Of a stretch of 50,849 nt of DNA, positions 30,394 to 40,215 are shown one piece after another. The stretch's first letter is position 1. Each line of letters opens with the position of its first letter. The translations under genes and the position numbers were made by a program. The notes under the pieces were generated by a model, which was not told the DNA's origin, made no database searches, and was given only the letters and a program-made list of their open reading frames with translations. The stretch is from Acidimicrobiia bacterium. GTDB lineage: Bacteria; Actinomycetota; Acidimicrobiia; IMCC26256; JAGNEX01. The DNA is taken from assembly GCA_018003035.1 (NCBI GenBank), contig JAGNEX010000011.1, forward strand, positions 13,238-64,086, read 5' to 3'.

Positions 30394-32154
30394 ATGCCTG
30401 AGACGTTCAATGATTCGGGGATGCCCGGCGATACAGGGCAGCCGGCCGGTTCTGAGCAGCCGGGCCGGTCAGCGGATGGTGAGACCTTCGATGATGTCAT
30501 TATCGGAGGCGGCCTCGGCGGCCTGACCTGTGCGGCCTACCTCGCTGCCAGGGGTCACCGAGTTCTCGTGGCAGAAAAACATGACATCACCGGCGGGAAC
30601 TCGATGGTGTTTCGCCGGCGCGGTCACGAGTTCGACGTCGGGGTCCACTACATCGGCGAATGCCAGCCGGGAGGTCTGATCAATCGGATCCTGGCCGGGT
30701 TGTCCCTCGACGACCGGATTCGTTTTCGGCCCATGGACGAAATCTTTGACGTGCTGGTCTTTCCCGACCGCACGTTGGAGATTCCGGCGGGCTGGGATGC
30801 CTACAAAGATGCGATCGCCAACGCATTCCCCCAAGAAGCGGACGCGGTCAGGGCGGTGATGTCCACCCTTGAACGGGTCGCTAATGCCGCGATGCGTCGC
30901 CCGGATTCCGACCTGGCCGATCTGTTCGAATCGGGCCTGCTACCCCTAACGACGCTGTTTGATCGCCACGATCTGTCCACGTCAGCACGCGGCGCTCTGT
31001 CGCACTGGACCGGGCTCTACGGTTCTGGACCCGATGAGTCAGCAACAGTCATCCACGCGATTCTCGCCGACCACTACATGCGCGGCGCTTTCTACCCCGA
31101 AGGCGGGGGACAGATGTTTTCGGCACGGCTCGTCCAAGTGATTGAGGCGTGCGGCGGTGAGGTCCGCGTCGGCGCGCAGGCCGAGCGGATCCTTTCCGAC
31201 GACGAGGGTCGGGCGATCGGCGTTCGTTTCGACGACGGCGCGACCGTCCACGCAACCAACGTCATCTCGAACGCGGACTATCGGCGTACGGTGCGCGAGC
31301 TCGGCGCCGACCTGAACTGGTCCGACCAGACGCGGAGCCACGCCGAAGAGGCACATATGGGCTATCCGCTGTTCTGCGTCTACGTCGTGATCGAAGGCGA
31401 CTTCGAACGCCACGTGAACAACTCCAACTTCTTTGTCTTCAGCCATGACAACGTCGCCGAAACGTTTGCACGGCTGGCGAATGGGCAGATCGAAGACAGG
31501 CCGTTCGCGTACATCTCGGTCGCGTCCCGCAAAGACCCGACCAACGCCCAACTGGGTCCGCCGGGGTTCACCAACTTCCAGATCATGACCTTGGCTCCCA
31601 CCGACTACACGATGTGGGGTGTGGCCGACGGTCCGACCGGTGGTGAGAAGTACCGCCGGAAGGATGACTACCGCTCGGCGAAAGCGAAGTTGCAGGACGA
31701 CCTGATCGACCAGGCAGAGGTCGCGTTGGGGCCTTTTCGTGACAGGATCGTCTACGCCGAATCAGCGACGCCGCTGACCCAGGAGCGTTACACCCGTTCG
31801 ACCGCGGGTTCGTCCTACGGCCTGGCACATACGCCGAACGCCGTGGGGCCGCTGCGTCCGGGCTATGGCACCGATATCCCGGGTCTGTTCCTGGTCGGGG
31901 CGAGCGCTCCCGGCGGCCATGGCATTGCGGGCGTGATGGCAGGCGGTTTGGGTGCTGCCAGCGAGGTGCTGGGTGAGAACCTGAGCCGTTCGGTGATGGC
32001 CGGCGAACGGGTTTTGGCAAGCGATGTCGTCCCACCGGACGACGACGACTTTGACCCGTACGAAATGGCTCGGGGACTGGCGATGCGAACCCGTCGGGCC
32101 GAGGGTCGTGCTCAGCGTGCCGCCCGCAAGGCGAAACAGGGTCAGGCGACCTAA
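30394..32154 (+). CDS. CrtI/RetSat-type FAD-dependent oxidoreductase
   Basis: A 586-residue flavoprotein. After a ~30-residue polar leader comes the Rossmann FAD motif DDVIIGGGLGGLTCAAYLAARG with the following VAEKHDITGGNS, as in phytoene desaturase and retinol saturase families. Further landmarks are FDVGVHYIGE, YPEGGGQMFSARLVQVIEACGGEVRVG, NVISNADYRRTV and the C-terminal FAD motif GLFLVGASAPGGHGIAGVMAGG. Members desaturate, saturate or isomerise polyene lipids such as carotenoids; the substrate is not identifiable here and no other carotenoid genes are near. The C-terminus is basic (RRAEGRAQRAARKAKQG). It starts at ATG after GGGGCGGG. Confidence 0.88.
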   Translation: MPETFNDSGMPGDTGQPAGSEQPGRSADGETFDDVIIGGGLGGLTCAAYLAARGHRVLVAEKHDITGGNSMVFRRRGHEFDVGVHYIGECQPGGLINRILAGLSLDDRIRFRPMDEIFDVLVFPDRTLEIPAGWDAYKDAIANAFPQEADAVRAVMSTLERVANAAMRRPDSDLADLFESGLLPLTTLFDRHDLSTSARGALSHWTGLYGSGPDESATVIHAILADHYMRGAFYPEGGGQMFSARLVQVIEACGGEVRVGAQAERILSDDEGRAIGVRFDDGATVHATNVISNADYRRTVRELGADLNWSDQTRSHAEEAHMGYPLFCVYVVIEGDFERHVNNSNFFVFSHDNVAETFARLANGQIEDRPFAYISVASRKDPTNAQLGPPGFTNFQIMTLAPTDYTMWGVADGPTGGEKYRRKDDYRSAKAKLQDDLIDQAEVALGPFRDRIVYAESATPLTQERYTRSTAGSSYGLAHTPNAVGPLRPGYGTDIPGLFLVGASAPGGHGIAGVMAGGLGAASEVLGENLSRSVMAGERVLASDVVPPDDDDFDPYEMARGLAMRTRRAEGRAQRAARKAKQGQAT

Positions 32155-32267
32155 ACCCGCCTGGTCGATCGGCCGAGGGTCACTCCTTGGGACCGAACCG
32201 AACGGTAGCGCTGAACGCCGGTTCGTGGCCTCGGTACCGGTTTGAAAGGCCCCTGAGGGTGCTCTGT

Positions 32268-32273
32268 TAGCCT
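32268..32273 (+). promoter_or_regulatory. -10 box of a leaderless promoter for guaA
   Basis: TAGCCT followed by exactly 6 nt and the GTG start codon, with no ribosome site between. Confidence 0.5.
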
Positions 32274-32279
32274 TCGACG

Positions 32280-33848
32280 GTGGAGCACCGAAACACAAGC
32301 ACTCATGGCCCAGGCGCTGACGTGCCTCCGGTTCTGGTCGTCGACTTTGGCGCCCAGTATGCGCAGCTGATCGCCCGCCGAGTGCGCGAAGCCAACTTCT
32401 ACTCAGAGATCGTCCCCCGGGCGATGAGGGCAGCTGACATCGCGGCACGCAAACCGCTGGCGTTGATTTTGAGCGGGGGCCCGAGTTCGGTCCACGCTGA
32501 CGGCGCACCGCTTGCCGACCCCGAGATCTTTGATCTGGGTATCCCAGTCCTCGGCATCTGTTACGGGGCTCAGCTCATCGCCCAGCAGATGGGTGGCAAC
32601 GTTGCTCCGACAGGACTCCGGGAATATGGCGAGACCGAACTCGCTGTCGTTGCAGAGTCGGTGCTGTTAAACGGCCAACCCCGCGAGCAGACGGTGTGGA
32701 TGTCGCACCGCGATTCAATCGTCGAGGCACCCGACGGCTTCGTAGTGACCGCCTCCAGCGCGGGCGCGCCCGTGGCAGCCCTTGAGGACGTCGACCGGCG
32801 TATTTACGGTGTCCAGTACCACCCTGAGGTGGCCCACACTCCGTACGGCCAGGTAGTGATTGAGCGCTTCTTGCGTGAAGGCGTTGGGGCGACACCGAAC
32901 TGGACCATGGCCTCGATCATCGAGTCATCGGTCGCGGCGATTCGCGACCAGGTCGGCGATGGGACTGTCCTGTGCGGGCTCAGCGGGGGCGTTGATTCCT
33001 CGGTGGCTGCCGCTCTGGTGCACCGGGCGATCGGCGACCAGCTGACCTGCGTTTTTGTGGATACTGGACTTCTGCGGCAAGGCGAAGCCGAGCAGGTCAT
33101 CAAGACCTTTGAGCAGCACCAGGGCATCAAACTCGTTCACGTCGACGCCTCAGAACGGTTCTTTCAGGCCTTGTCGGGGGTCACCGATCCCGAAAAGAAG
33201 CGCAAGGCGATCGGTGAGCTGTTTATTCGCGTCTTCGAAGACGCTGCCAAGGATGTCGATGACGCAGAGTTCTTGGTGCAAGGCACCCTGTACCCAGACG
33301 TCATCGAGTCCGGCGGTGGGGACGCCGCGACGATCAAGAGTCATCACAATGTTGGCGGCTTACCCGCAGACATGAAGTTCTCGCTGGTGGAGCCGTTGCG
33401 CAGCTTGTTCAAGGACGAGGTCCGCCAACTCGGCCTCGAGCTCGATCTGCCCGAAGAGATCGTGTGGCGCCAACCGTTCCCCGGTCCTGGGCTCGGCGTG
33501 CGAATCATTGGCGAGGTCACGCCTGACAAGGTCGAGATTCTGCGCAATGCCGACGCCATCGTCCGCTCCGAGCTCAAACGGGCAGGCCTAGAACGAGAGA
33601 TCTGGCAAAGTTTTGCCGTGTTACCCGATATCCGGTCAGTCGGTGTGATGGGTGACGAGCGGACGTACGCGTACCCAATCATCGTGCGTGCGGTAACCAG
33701 TGAAGATGCGATGACGGCCGATTGGGCCCGCATCCCGCACGACGTCCTGGCGTCGATTTCTCGTCGAGTGATCAACGAGGTCGAAGGGGTCAATCGCGTG
33801 GCGTACGACATCACCTCCAAGCCGCCGGGCACCATCGAGTGGGAGTAG
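32280..33848 (+). CDS. guaA: GMP synthase (glutamine-hydrolysing)
   Basis: A 522-residue enzyme converting XMP, ATP and glutamine to GMP, the last step of guanine nucleotide synthesis. The N-terminal class I amidotransferase has Cys94 in [15 protein letters not shown] and the His181-Glu183 pair in YHPEV. The ATP-pyrophosphatase domain has the PP-loop [11 protein letters not shown] (from residue 234), [21 protein letters not shown] and IKSHHNVGG. The dimerisation domain has [18 protein letters not shown] and ends [11 protein letters not shown]. The GTG start matches a leaderless promoter six bases upstream. The dtd gene follows after four bases, so the two are co-transcribed. Confidence 0.97.
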   Translation: MEHRNTSTHGPGADVPPVLVVDFGAQYAQLIARRVREANFYSEIVPRAMRAADIAARKPLALILSGGPSSVHADGAPLADPEIFDLGIPVLGICYGAQLIAQQMGGNVAPTGLREYGETELAVVAESVLLNGQPREQTVWMSHRDSIVEAPDGFVVTASSAGAPVAALEDVDRRIYGVQYHPEVAHTPYGQVVIERFLREGVGATPNWTMASIIESSVAAIRDQVGDGTVLCGLSGGVDSSVAAALVHRAIGDQLTCVFVDTGLLRQGEAEQVIKTFEQHQGIKLVHVDASERFFQALSGVTDPEKKRKAIGELFIRVFEDAAKDVDDAEFLVQGTLYPDVIESGGGDAATIKSHHNVGGLPADMKFSLVEPLRSLFKDEVRQLGLELDLPEEIVWRQPFPGPGLGVRIIGEVTPDKVEILRNADAIVRSELKRAGLEREIWQSFAVLPDIRSVGVMGDERTYAYPIIVRAVTSEDAMTADWARIPHDVLASISRRVINEVEGVNRVAYDITSKPPGTIEWE

Positions 33849-33852
33849 CGCC

Positions 33853-34290
33853 TTGAGGGCGGTGATCCAGAGGGTCCGTTCTGCCTCGGTCGATGTAGAG
33901 GGCCGGACGGTGGGACGGATCGGCGACGGGGTATGCGTTCTGCTCGGCGTCACCCATGACGATTCGGTCAAGACTGCCGAAACGATGGCCGAAAAGATCT
34001 GGAATCTTCGGATCATGCCCGACGATCAGGGTCGGATCGGACGGAGCATCGCTGACGCTGAGGGTGAGGTGCTGCTGATCAGTCAGTTCACGCTGTACGG
34101 CGATGTGAGTCGCGGACGGCGGCCGAGCTGGGTTGCGGCAGCCCGCCCTGAGCTGGCTGAACCGCTGGTCGAAGCGGTCGGTGCAGCACTCAGAGCGCTC
34201 GGCGCCAAGGTCGAGACGGGCGTTTTTGGTGCTGACATGCAGGTTTCTATCAACAATGACGGCCCCGTGACGCTCATCGTCGATGTGTGA
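33853..34290 (+). CDS. dtd: D-aminoacyl-tRNA deacylase
   Basis: A 145-residue Dtd that hydrolyses D-amino acids wrongly attached to tRNA, and glycine from tRNA-Ala. It has the family start (MRAVIQRVRSASVDVEG), the SQFTLYGD motif with catalytic-site residues, and the C-terminal NNDGPVTLIV, matching the NDGPVT motif that carries the cross-subunit Gly-cisPro. Length is standard. It uses a TTG start four bases after the guaA stop, so it is probably translated by coupling. Confidence 0.95.
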   Translation: MRAVIQRVRSASVDVEGRTVGRIGDGVCVLLGVTHDDSVKTAETMAEKIWNLRIMPDDQGRIGRSIADAEGEVLLISQFTLYGDVSRGRRPSWVAAARPELAEPLVEAVGAALRALGAKVETGVFGADMQVSINNDGPVTLIVDV

Positions 34291-34376
34291 CCACGCTCAC
34301 GAGCTTGTCTTTCAAAGCAGCTAGGCGAGAAAAGATGTGGGCGGTAGGATGGCGGCTCGTCCCTGGAGAGGTCCTC

Positions 34377-34640
34377 ATGCAATTTTTGCAATCGACGAAG
34401 AGTGACTGGTTTTTTGATCACGTTGGCGGAAGGTTTTGTCGCGTTCCGCGGGGCATGACGCCAGAACTTCTCGGATCGAGGGCGCCTTGGGCATCCTTCT
34501 TCGAGTTGGTCATCGACGATAACCAGCTGTCGTTCACGGTCGTTTTGAACGAGGGTCGCACCGAGATCATTCGTGCATCCATCGTTGGTGACGAAGCGAC
34601 CGGGACATTCGACGTCATGCCGCAAACCCAGCACGGCTGA
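34377..34640 (+). CDS. Small conserved-looking protein of unknown function
   Basis: 87 residues, MQFLQSTKSDWFFDHVGGRF through FDVMPQTQHG. The ATG sits behind a good ribosome site (GGAGAGG, 7 nt away) and TAGGAT upstream can serve as a -10 box. The frame can be extended to a GTG overlapping the dtd stop, but the added residues look non-coding. The sequence is mixed alpha/beta with no membrane segment or Cys motif. I do not recognise the family. It lies between dtd and the DtxR-type regulator, on the same strand. Confidence 0.6.
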   Translation: MQFLQSTKSDWFFDHVGGRFCRVPRGMTPELLGSRAPWASFFELVIDDNQLSFTVVLNEGRTEIIRASIVGDEATGTFDVMPQTQHG

Positions 34641-34666
34641 GGGTGACCACACTCCTCAGCCTCCCT

Positions 34667-34672
34667 TAGACT
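34667..34672 (+). promoter_or_regulatory. -10 box of a leaderless promoter for the DtxR-family gene
   Basis: TAGACT followed by 8 nt and the ATG; no Shine-Dalgarno is present. Confidence 0.45.
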
Positions 34673-34680
34673 CCGCCCGC

Positions 34681-35361
34681 ATGGGCTACGAGCCGCGGGA
34701 GTACCACCCCGCTTTCGAGGAATACTGCGAGGCCATCTTTGAATTGGCCGAGGACGAGCGCAAGGTCATTCGGGCTCGGATCGCAGATCGCCTGAACGTC
34801 TCTCGGCCCGCTGTGAGCGAAATGATTCGCCGCATGGAAGAGGAAGGTCTGGTCAAGGTAAACCGTTCCTCGATCGCCCTGACCGAATCAGGGGTTCGCC
34901 TGGCCCAGGCGGTCGTTAGACGGCACCGCCTTGCGGAACGCTTCTTGACCGATGTGCTCGAGCTGTCCTGGACTGAAGCCCATCACGAAGCGGGTAAGTG
35001 GGAGCACATCATTTCTGATCGGGTCGAACGGGCGCTCATACGCCTGCTTGGAGATCCGACTACGTGCCCTCACGGCAATCCGATCCCCGGTTCGTCCTAC
35101 GCCGCCCCGTCAACCGTTGCGCTGTCAGAGAAGTCGGTCGGCGAAACCTTCACGGTGTCGCGGATTCCCGAAGAGTTGGAATTTGAGCCCGGTCTGCTTG
35201 AGTTCCTCGAGCAAGCAACGATCTTGCCTGGGCAGTCCGGTCTTGTGACCGCGGCCGCACCGGACGGTACGGTGACGATCGAGATTGCCGGGATCGCGGT
35301 CGGTGTTGGCCGTTTTGCTAGCGAACGGATCCAGGTTCTCAACGTCGTCGACCACGGCTGA
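34681..35361 (+). CDS. DtxR/IdeR-family metal-dependent repressor
   Basis: A 226-residue regulator that, in this family, binds DNA when loaded with Fe(II) or Mn(II). The winged helix is at the N-terminus (EEYCEAIFELAE, VIRARIADRLNVSRPAVSEMIRRMEEEGLV). The dimerisation and metal-binding region has HHEAGKWEHIISDRVE and the CPHGNPIPG motif, whose Cys, plus the following His, are metal ligands in DtxR and IdeR. The C-terminal SH3-like FeoA domain (FTVSRIPEELEFEPGLLEFLEQATILPGQ) is present, which favours the IdeR/DtxR type over short MntR. No iron-uptake genes adjoin it. Confidence 0.93.
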   Translation: MGYEPREYHPAFEEYCEAIFELAEDERKVIRARIADRLNVSRPAVSEMIRRMEEEGLVKVNRSSIALTESGVRLAQAVVRRHRLAERFLTDVLELSWTEAHHEAGKWEHIISDRVERALIRLLGDPTTCPHGNPIPGSSYAAPSTVALSEKSVGETFTVSRIPEELEFEPGLLEFLEQATILPGQSGLVTAAAPDGTVTIEIAGIAVGVGRFASERIQVLNVVDHG

Positions 35362-35611
35362 ATCGGGTCCCGATCTGGGCACATCCGTTCGGACGGTGGG
35401 GCCGTGTGAGGTCACGGGCCGCATGTTTTTGCTCGGCGAGGGTCCGTCGTTTCGTCGTACTCGGTCGGTACCCTAAGGCGAACGCATGCTCGCTGGTCCG
35501 TCCGGCGGGTGGTCGGCGCGGCTGGATGGGACGCATGCGAGCGGGCAGCGATTCGCTCGCACCTGGGCAGGAGCTTGAGTGATCAACCGAACCCCTATTG
35601 CTGGAGCGAGA

Positions 35612-38380
35612 ATGAACGCGTCCGACCGGGACGATGACTGGTTCACCGGTGATCACGTCACCAATGCGCCCGACTCAGACTGGGTCGGTTTCGACGAGCC
35701 GGTCGGCGACGACGATTTTTTTGAAGGTAACGAACGTTCGGCCGCGCACCTGTTGCAGGGGCTGAACCCGGTCCAGGTTGAGGCGGTTCGCCACACGCGC
35801 GGGCCGTTGCTTGTCGTTGCTGGCGCGGGTTCGGGTAAGACACGTGTGCTGACGCACCGGATTGCCTACCTGGTGGGCGAGGCAGGCGTTCGCCCCGGCA
35901 ACATCCTGGCGATCACGTTTACCAACAAGGCTGCTGACGAGATGAAGAACCGCATCTCGCCACTGGTGGGCGCAGGGCGCGCTCGCTGGATGTGGGTATC
36001 CACCTTTCACTCCGCCTGCACCCGCATCTTGCGCCACGACATCGGTCGCTTGGGGTACGACCGTTCGTTCTCTATTTACGATTCGAGCGACGCCCAACGT
36101 TTGGTGAGCCTCGTGCTACGCGAGCTCAACCTGGACATCAAGCGGTTTCCTCCCCGGCAGATCCACAGCGCAATTTCGGCTGCAAAGAACGAACTCATCG
36201 ACCCAGAGGCATATGCCGCCGTCGCTCACAACCCGTTCGAGCGCCGGATCAGCGAGGTGTATAGCGAGTACCAGCGGCGACTGAAAGATGCTTCAGCGCT
36301 CGACTTCGATGACCTGTTGGTGCTGACCGTCAAGCTGTTCCAGGCGCATCCAGACGTGTTGGACCTGTGGCGCAGACGGTTTCAGCACATCATGGTGGAC
36401 GAGTTCCAGGACACCAACGCCGTGCAGTGGGAGCTGGTCCGGCTGCTGGCGGAACAGCATCGAAACGTCATGGTGGTCGGCGATGCGGACCAGTCCATCT
36501 ATAAGTTTCGGGGCGCCGACGCGCGCAACTTGCTGCTCTTTGAACAGACCTTCCCAGAGGCACGCGTCTTGGTCCTCGACCAGAACTATCGGTCGACGCA
36601 GGTCATCCTCGACGCGGCGAATGCGGTCATTTCCAACAACCAAGACCGGCGCGAAAAGCACCTGTGGACGGACAAGGCGGGCGGTGAGCAGATCACGCTG
36701 GTCGAATGTAACGACGAGCACGATGAGGCCAGTTACGTCGTCAACGAGATCAACCGATTGACCGGCGAAGGCGATACGCAGTTCAGTGATATCGCCGTGT
36801 TCTACCGAACTAACGCCCAATCCCGTGTGATCGAAGAGCTACTCGTTCGACATGGGGTGCCGTACAAGGTTGTTGGTGGGCTTCGCTTCTATGACCGCCG
36901 TGAAGTGCGGGACGGGCTCGCGTACGTGCGAGCGTTGGTGAATCCGTCCGATGAGGTGTCGGTTCGGCGGATCGTCAACGTCCCACGGCGCGGTGTGGGC
37001 GACACGTCGATGGCCAAGATCGAGTCCTACGCACAAGGCGCGGGCATTCCCATCATGGATGCCCTCCGAGAGGCACAAGCCGCGGGAGTCCGCGGCAAAG
37101 CTGTGGCGGGCATCGCTCGTTTCGTCGATCTGATGGACGAGCTAACCGATATGTCAGAGAACGCGACCACAGCCGAGATGTTGGAAGCGGTCCTAGAGCG
37201 GTCCGGATATCTGGCAGAGCTCGAGGCCGAACGGACCATCGAATCCCAGGGGCGGATCGAGAACCTCCAAGAGCTCATCGGCGTCGCCCGAGAGTTCGAT
37301 GACCTGCTTGCGCGCGGAGCGCTGAGCGGCCCGGCTGCAAACGCTGTTTCTGGCGTTGTCGACCAGGCCAGGATCGACTCATTTCTGGCGGTTGACGGTG
37401 GTGCTGCCACCAGCTTCGATAGCTCTGAAGATGGCGTGGTTACCGGCTTCGATGCCCCGGAAGGTTCGGACGGCTTTGACGTGTCTGACGGTCCGGGCGA
37501 CTTCGACGAGCACGACGATTCCGACGAGTACGTCGACTCCGACCAGTACGCAGACAGCCTGGCGTCGGACCGTTTGACCGTTGGGCGGACGGGAGTCGAC
37601 AACGATGCAGACGGGGACCGGGCGTTGGCCGATTCGCCCCGCGGTGTCGCTCGATTACAGGCGTTCCTAGAGACCGTCTCGCTTGTGACCGACCTTGACG
37701 AAGCGGGCGAGGTCGTCTCGCAAGTGACGTTGATGACTCTTCACACGGCCAAAGGTCTTGAGTATCCCGTCGTGTTCCTGACCGGGTTGGAAGAGGGCGT
37801 GTTCCCCCATTCGCGGAGTCTCAGCGAACCCGACGAACTCGAAGAGGAACGCCGGTTGTGTTACGTCGGCATCACGCGGGCCCAGGACCGCCTGTATCTG
37901 ACCCAAGCGTTGTCGCGGACGCTGTACGGCGCCACCGACTACAACCCGCCAAGCCGATTCTTGACCGAGATCCCCGAGGCGCTTATCCGGCGGGCTCGTA
38001 AGGCCCCTCAGTCATCCCGACGTCGAAGGCTCTTCGAATCCGAGCCAGAAGGTCGCGTGTTCGGGCGCGGCGGTGCTGGCTACCACTCCTACGACGACGA
38101 TGAGGACCGGCCTCGACGCCGTTCAAGCCGGGACCGCGTGCTCGGAAAGAACAAGGTTGCGCCGGTCACCGGCGACCGTTTCAGGCAACGCCGACCTGAG
38201 GAACCCCCAGCAAACCTTGACTTCGGAGTCGGCGACGACGTCCTTCACCACAGTTTCGGTGAAGGTACGGTGCTCGAAATCTCCGGTGGTGGAGACAAGA
38301 CCGAAGTACTGGTCCGCTTCGCTGGAGTCGGTGAAAAGCGACTGCTGCTCGCCTGGGCGCCGCTCCAAAAGGTCAACTAA
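35612..38380 (+). CDS. pcrA: ATP-dependent DNA helicase PcrA/UvrD
   Basis: A 922-residue SF1A 3'-5' helicase for nucleotide-excision repair and clearing of replication and transcription blocks. Motifs run in order: Walker A GAGSGKT (71-77), ITFTNKAADEMKNRI, DEFQDTNAVQWELV, VGDADQSIYKFRGA, NYRSTQVIL, the TLHTAKGLEYPVVFLTGLEE region and RRLCYVGITRAQDRLYL. The C-terminal Tudor-like FGVGDDVLHHSFGEGTVLEI matches the module that binds RNA polymerase in PcrA. Unusual is an acidic, Gly/Asp/Ser-rich insertion at about 590-675, ahead of the last helicase motifs. I chose ATG after GGAG; an upstream GTG would add 11 residues. Confidence 0.95.
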   Translation: MNASDRDDDWFTGDHVTNAPDSDWVGFDEPVGDDDFFEGNERSAAHLLQGLNPVQVEAVRHTRGPLLVVAGAGSGKTRVLTHRIAYLVGEAGVRPGNILAITFTNKAADEMKNRISPLVGAGRARWMWVSTFHSACTRILRHDIGRLGYDRSFSIYDSSDAQRLVSLVLRELNLDIKRFPPRQIHSAISAAKNELIDPEAYAAVAHNPFERRISEVYSEYQRRLKDASALDFDDLLVLTVKLFQAHPDVLDLWRRRFQHIMVDEFQDTNAVQWELVRLLAEQHRNVMVVGDADQSIYKFRGADARNLLLFEQTFPEARVLVLDQNYRSTQVILDAANAVISNNQDRREKHLWTDKAGGEQITLVECNDEHDEASYVVNEINRLTGEGDTQFSDIAVFYRTNAQSRVIEELLVRHGVPYKVVGGLRFYDRREVRDGLAYVRALVNPSDEVSVRRIVNVPRRGVGDTSMAKIESYAQGAGIPIMDALREAQAAGVRGKAVAGIARFVDLMDELTDMSENATTAEMLEAVLERSGYLAELEAERTIESQGRIENLQELIGVAREFDDLLARGALSGPAANAVSGVVDQARIDSFLAVDGGAATSFDSSEDGVVTGFDAPEGSDGFDVSDGPGDFDEHDDSDEYVDSDQYADSLASDRLTVGRTGVDNDADGDRALADSPRGVARLQAFLETVSLVTDLDEAGEVVSQVTLMTLHTAKGLEYPVVFLTGLEEGVFPHSRSLSEPDELEEERRLCYVGITRAQDRLYLTQALSRTLYGATDYNPPSRFLTEIPEALIRRARKAPQSSRRRRLFESEPEGRVFGRGGAGYHSYDDDEDRPRRRSSRDRVLGKNKVAPVTGDRFRQRRPEEPPANLDFGVGDDVLHHSFGEGTVLEISGGGDKTEVLVRFAGVGEKRLLLAWAPLQKVN

Positions 38381-38447
38381 AGACCCGATCGGCAGGCCCG
38401 AACGAGTCATCGGTCAACGTTGGATAACGGCAGGCGACGCGGTGCCT

Positions 38448-38478
38448 GCGTGCTCGGGACGGGCTGGCCTGAGCACGC
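38448..38478 (+). terminator. Hairpin between pcrA and amt
   Basis: GCGTGCTC (38448-38455) and GAGCACGC (38471-38478) form an 8-bp stem with a 15-nt loop. A second small stem just before it (GCAGGC at 38430, GCCTGC at 38444) overlaps it by two bases. It lies ~70 nt after pcrA. Confidence 0.45.
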
Positions 38479-38560
38479 AGTCCGTCATCTGTCGATCTGG
38501 CGTGACGCAGTACGCCCGATGCGAGGTGGCAGCACCGCTCCGTTCATTGATTCGAAACAC

Positions 38561-38570
38561 TTTCGCGAAA
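38561..38570. promoter_or_regulatory. Palindrome in the amt upstream region
   Basis: TTTCGCGAAA is a perfect 10-bp palindrome about 110 nt before the amt start, with GAAAC (38554-38558) next to it. GlnR or AmtR sites are expected before ammonium transporter genes; the match here is only suggestive. Confidence 0.3.
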
Positions 38571-38679
38571 TTGGCGACACGGTCCGTCCGTAGCGTGATG
38601 TTTGGTCACGACTGACACGTCGACCGTCGACACGGCGCTGCCTTCGGGACCCTTGCCACACTCGTTGAAAGGACCGATC

Positions 38680-40134
38680 GTGAAAACGTCGAAGCGTCGA
38701 GCGATCACCGCCGTTGGCGGACTGAGCGCCGTACTGACACTTATCCCATCCATCGCTTCCGCTCAGGAAGCCGAGCCGGTCACCATTCTCGGACAGCAGA
38801 CCAGCCTTATGTGGGTGGTCATCGGCGCCGCCATGGTGGTCTTTATGCAGGCAGGTTTCGCCCTCGTCGAAACGGGCTTTTGCCGAGCCAAGCACGCTGC
38901 CCATGTGGTCAGCACAAACTTTGCAATCTTTGGTCTTGGTTTTGTTGCCTTCTTCTTTGTCGGATTCCCATTGGCGTTCGGCGGCTTCTCGTACTCGGCG
39001 TTCGGACTCGACGCTCCGGTCGGTTCTGCCCTGCTCGGTTCAGGAAACTGGGTCTTTCTCTGGAAAGGCGGCTGGGCGCTGTCGGGTGAGAACATCACGC
39101 CCGCTCTGCTCGGGTTCTTCCTCTACATGGTGGCGTTCATGGACACCACCGCGACCATCCCGACCGGTTCGATGGCGGAGCGGTGGAAGTGGGGCAGCTT
39201 CACCATCTGGGGTCTGTTCTGCGGCGCCCTGTACTACCCGCTGTTCGCTGCGTGGACGTGGGGAGGCGGCTGGCTCTCAAAGACCTGGGACACGATGAGC
39301 CTCGGTGCTGGCTACGTTGACTTTGCTGGTTCGGGCGTCGTTCACGCCGCCGGCGGAGTCGCTGCCTTGGCGGGGGCCATCATCCTCGGACCCCGCATCG
39401 GCAAGTTCAGCAAGGACGGAACACCGCGTGCCATGCCCGGCCACCACATCCCGATGGCGATGCTTGGCACGTTCATCTTGTTGTTCGGATGGTTCGGTTT
39501 TAACGCAGCGTCGACGATGGCCGCCACGGATGTGCAGTTCGCCACGGTGGCAACCAACACCGCAATCGGCGGAGCATTCGGGGGTGTCGTCGCGATGGTC
39601 TACATCACGAAGCGAACGGGTAAACCCGACCCCGGAATGATGGTGAATGGCATGCTCGCCGGCCTTGTGGCGATCACGGCGCCCTGTGCCTTCGTTGCTC
39701 CATGGGCTGCCGCGGTGATCGGTTCGGTAGCTGCGGTCCTCGTTATTGAGTCGGTGTTCTTTGTCGAACGCAAACTGAAGTTGGACGACCCGGTTGGGGC
39801 CATTTCGGTCCACGGCGTGTGCGGCCTGTTTGGTGTCCTCGCTGTGGGGATCTTTGCGAACGGGAGCTACGGCGCTGGGTGGAACGGAAGTTCTGTGGAG
39901 GGAGTCTCAGGGCTCATCAAAGGCGACGTTGGACAGTTCGGCGCTCAGCTCTTGGGCGTTGCCGTGCTGGGGACCGTCATCTTTGGTGTGTCCTATGCGT
40001 TCTTCTACCTGCAGAACAAGATCTCGATCGCTCGAGGAAAGGGCGGTATCCGCTCGGCCGAGGACGATGAAATCAACGGTCTCGACATTCCCGAGTTGGG
40101 GGTCACGGCCTACCCCGACTTCGTCACTACCTGA
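38680..40134 (+). CDS. amt: Ammonium transporter (Amt/Mep/Rh family)
   Basis: A 484-residue inner-membrane ammonium channel. A cleavable signal peptide (KRRAITAVGGLSAVLTLIPSIASAQ) precedes eleven expected membrane helices. Amt landmarks include ETGFCRAKHAAHV, FMDTTATIPTGSMAERWKW, the signature DFAGSGVVHAAGGVAALAGA with the first pore His, and VHGVCGLFGVLAVGIF with the second. The C-terminal cytoplasmic tail is short and acidic (AEDDEINGLDIPELG). The GTG start follows GAAAGGA. The PII gene glnK that often follows amt is absent; the next gene is convergent. Confidence 0.95.
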   Translation: MKTSKRRAITAVGGLSAVLTLIPSIASAQEAEPVTILGQQTSLMWVVIGAAMVVFMQAGFALVETGFCRAKHAAHVVSTNFAIFGLGFVAFFFVGFPLAFGGFSYSAFGLDAPVGSALLGSGNWVFLWKGGWALSGENITPALLGFFLYMVAFMDTTATIPTGSMAERWKWGSFTIWGLFCGALYYPLFAAWTWGGGWLSKTWDTMSLGAGYVDFAGSGVVHAAGGVAALAGAIILGPRIGKFSKDGTPRAMPGHHIPMAMLGTFILLFGWFGFNAASTMAATDVQFATVATNTAIGGAFGGVVAMVYITKRTGKPDPGMMVNGMLAGLVAITAPCAFVAPWAAAVIGSVAAVLVIESVFFVERKLKLDDPVGAISVHGVCGLFGVLAVGIFANGSYGAGWNGSSVEGVSGLIKGDVGQFGAQLLGVAVLGTVIFGVSYAFFYLQNKISIARGKGGIRSAEDDEINGLDIPELGVTAYPDFVTT

Positions 40135-40215
40135 TCGCTGCAAGGCGGGCGGGTGAGCGGTGCGCGGCGGTTCGCGGTTGGGCAGAAACGGCGGTGGGGT
40201 ACTTCGCCGGTCGTT

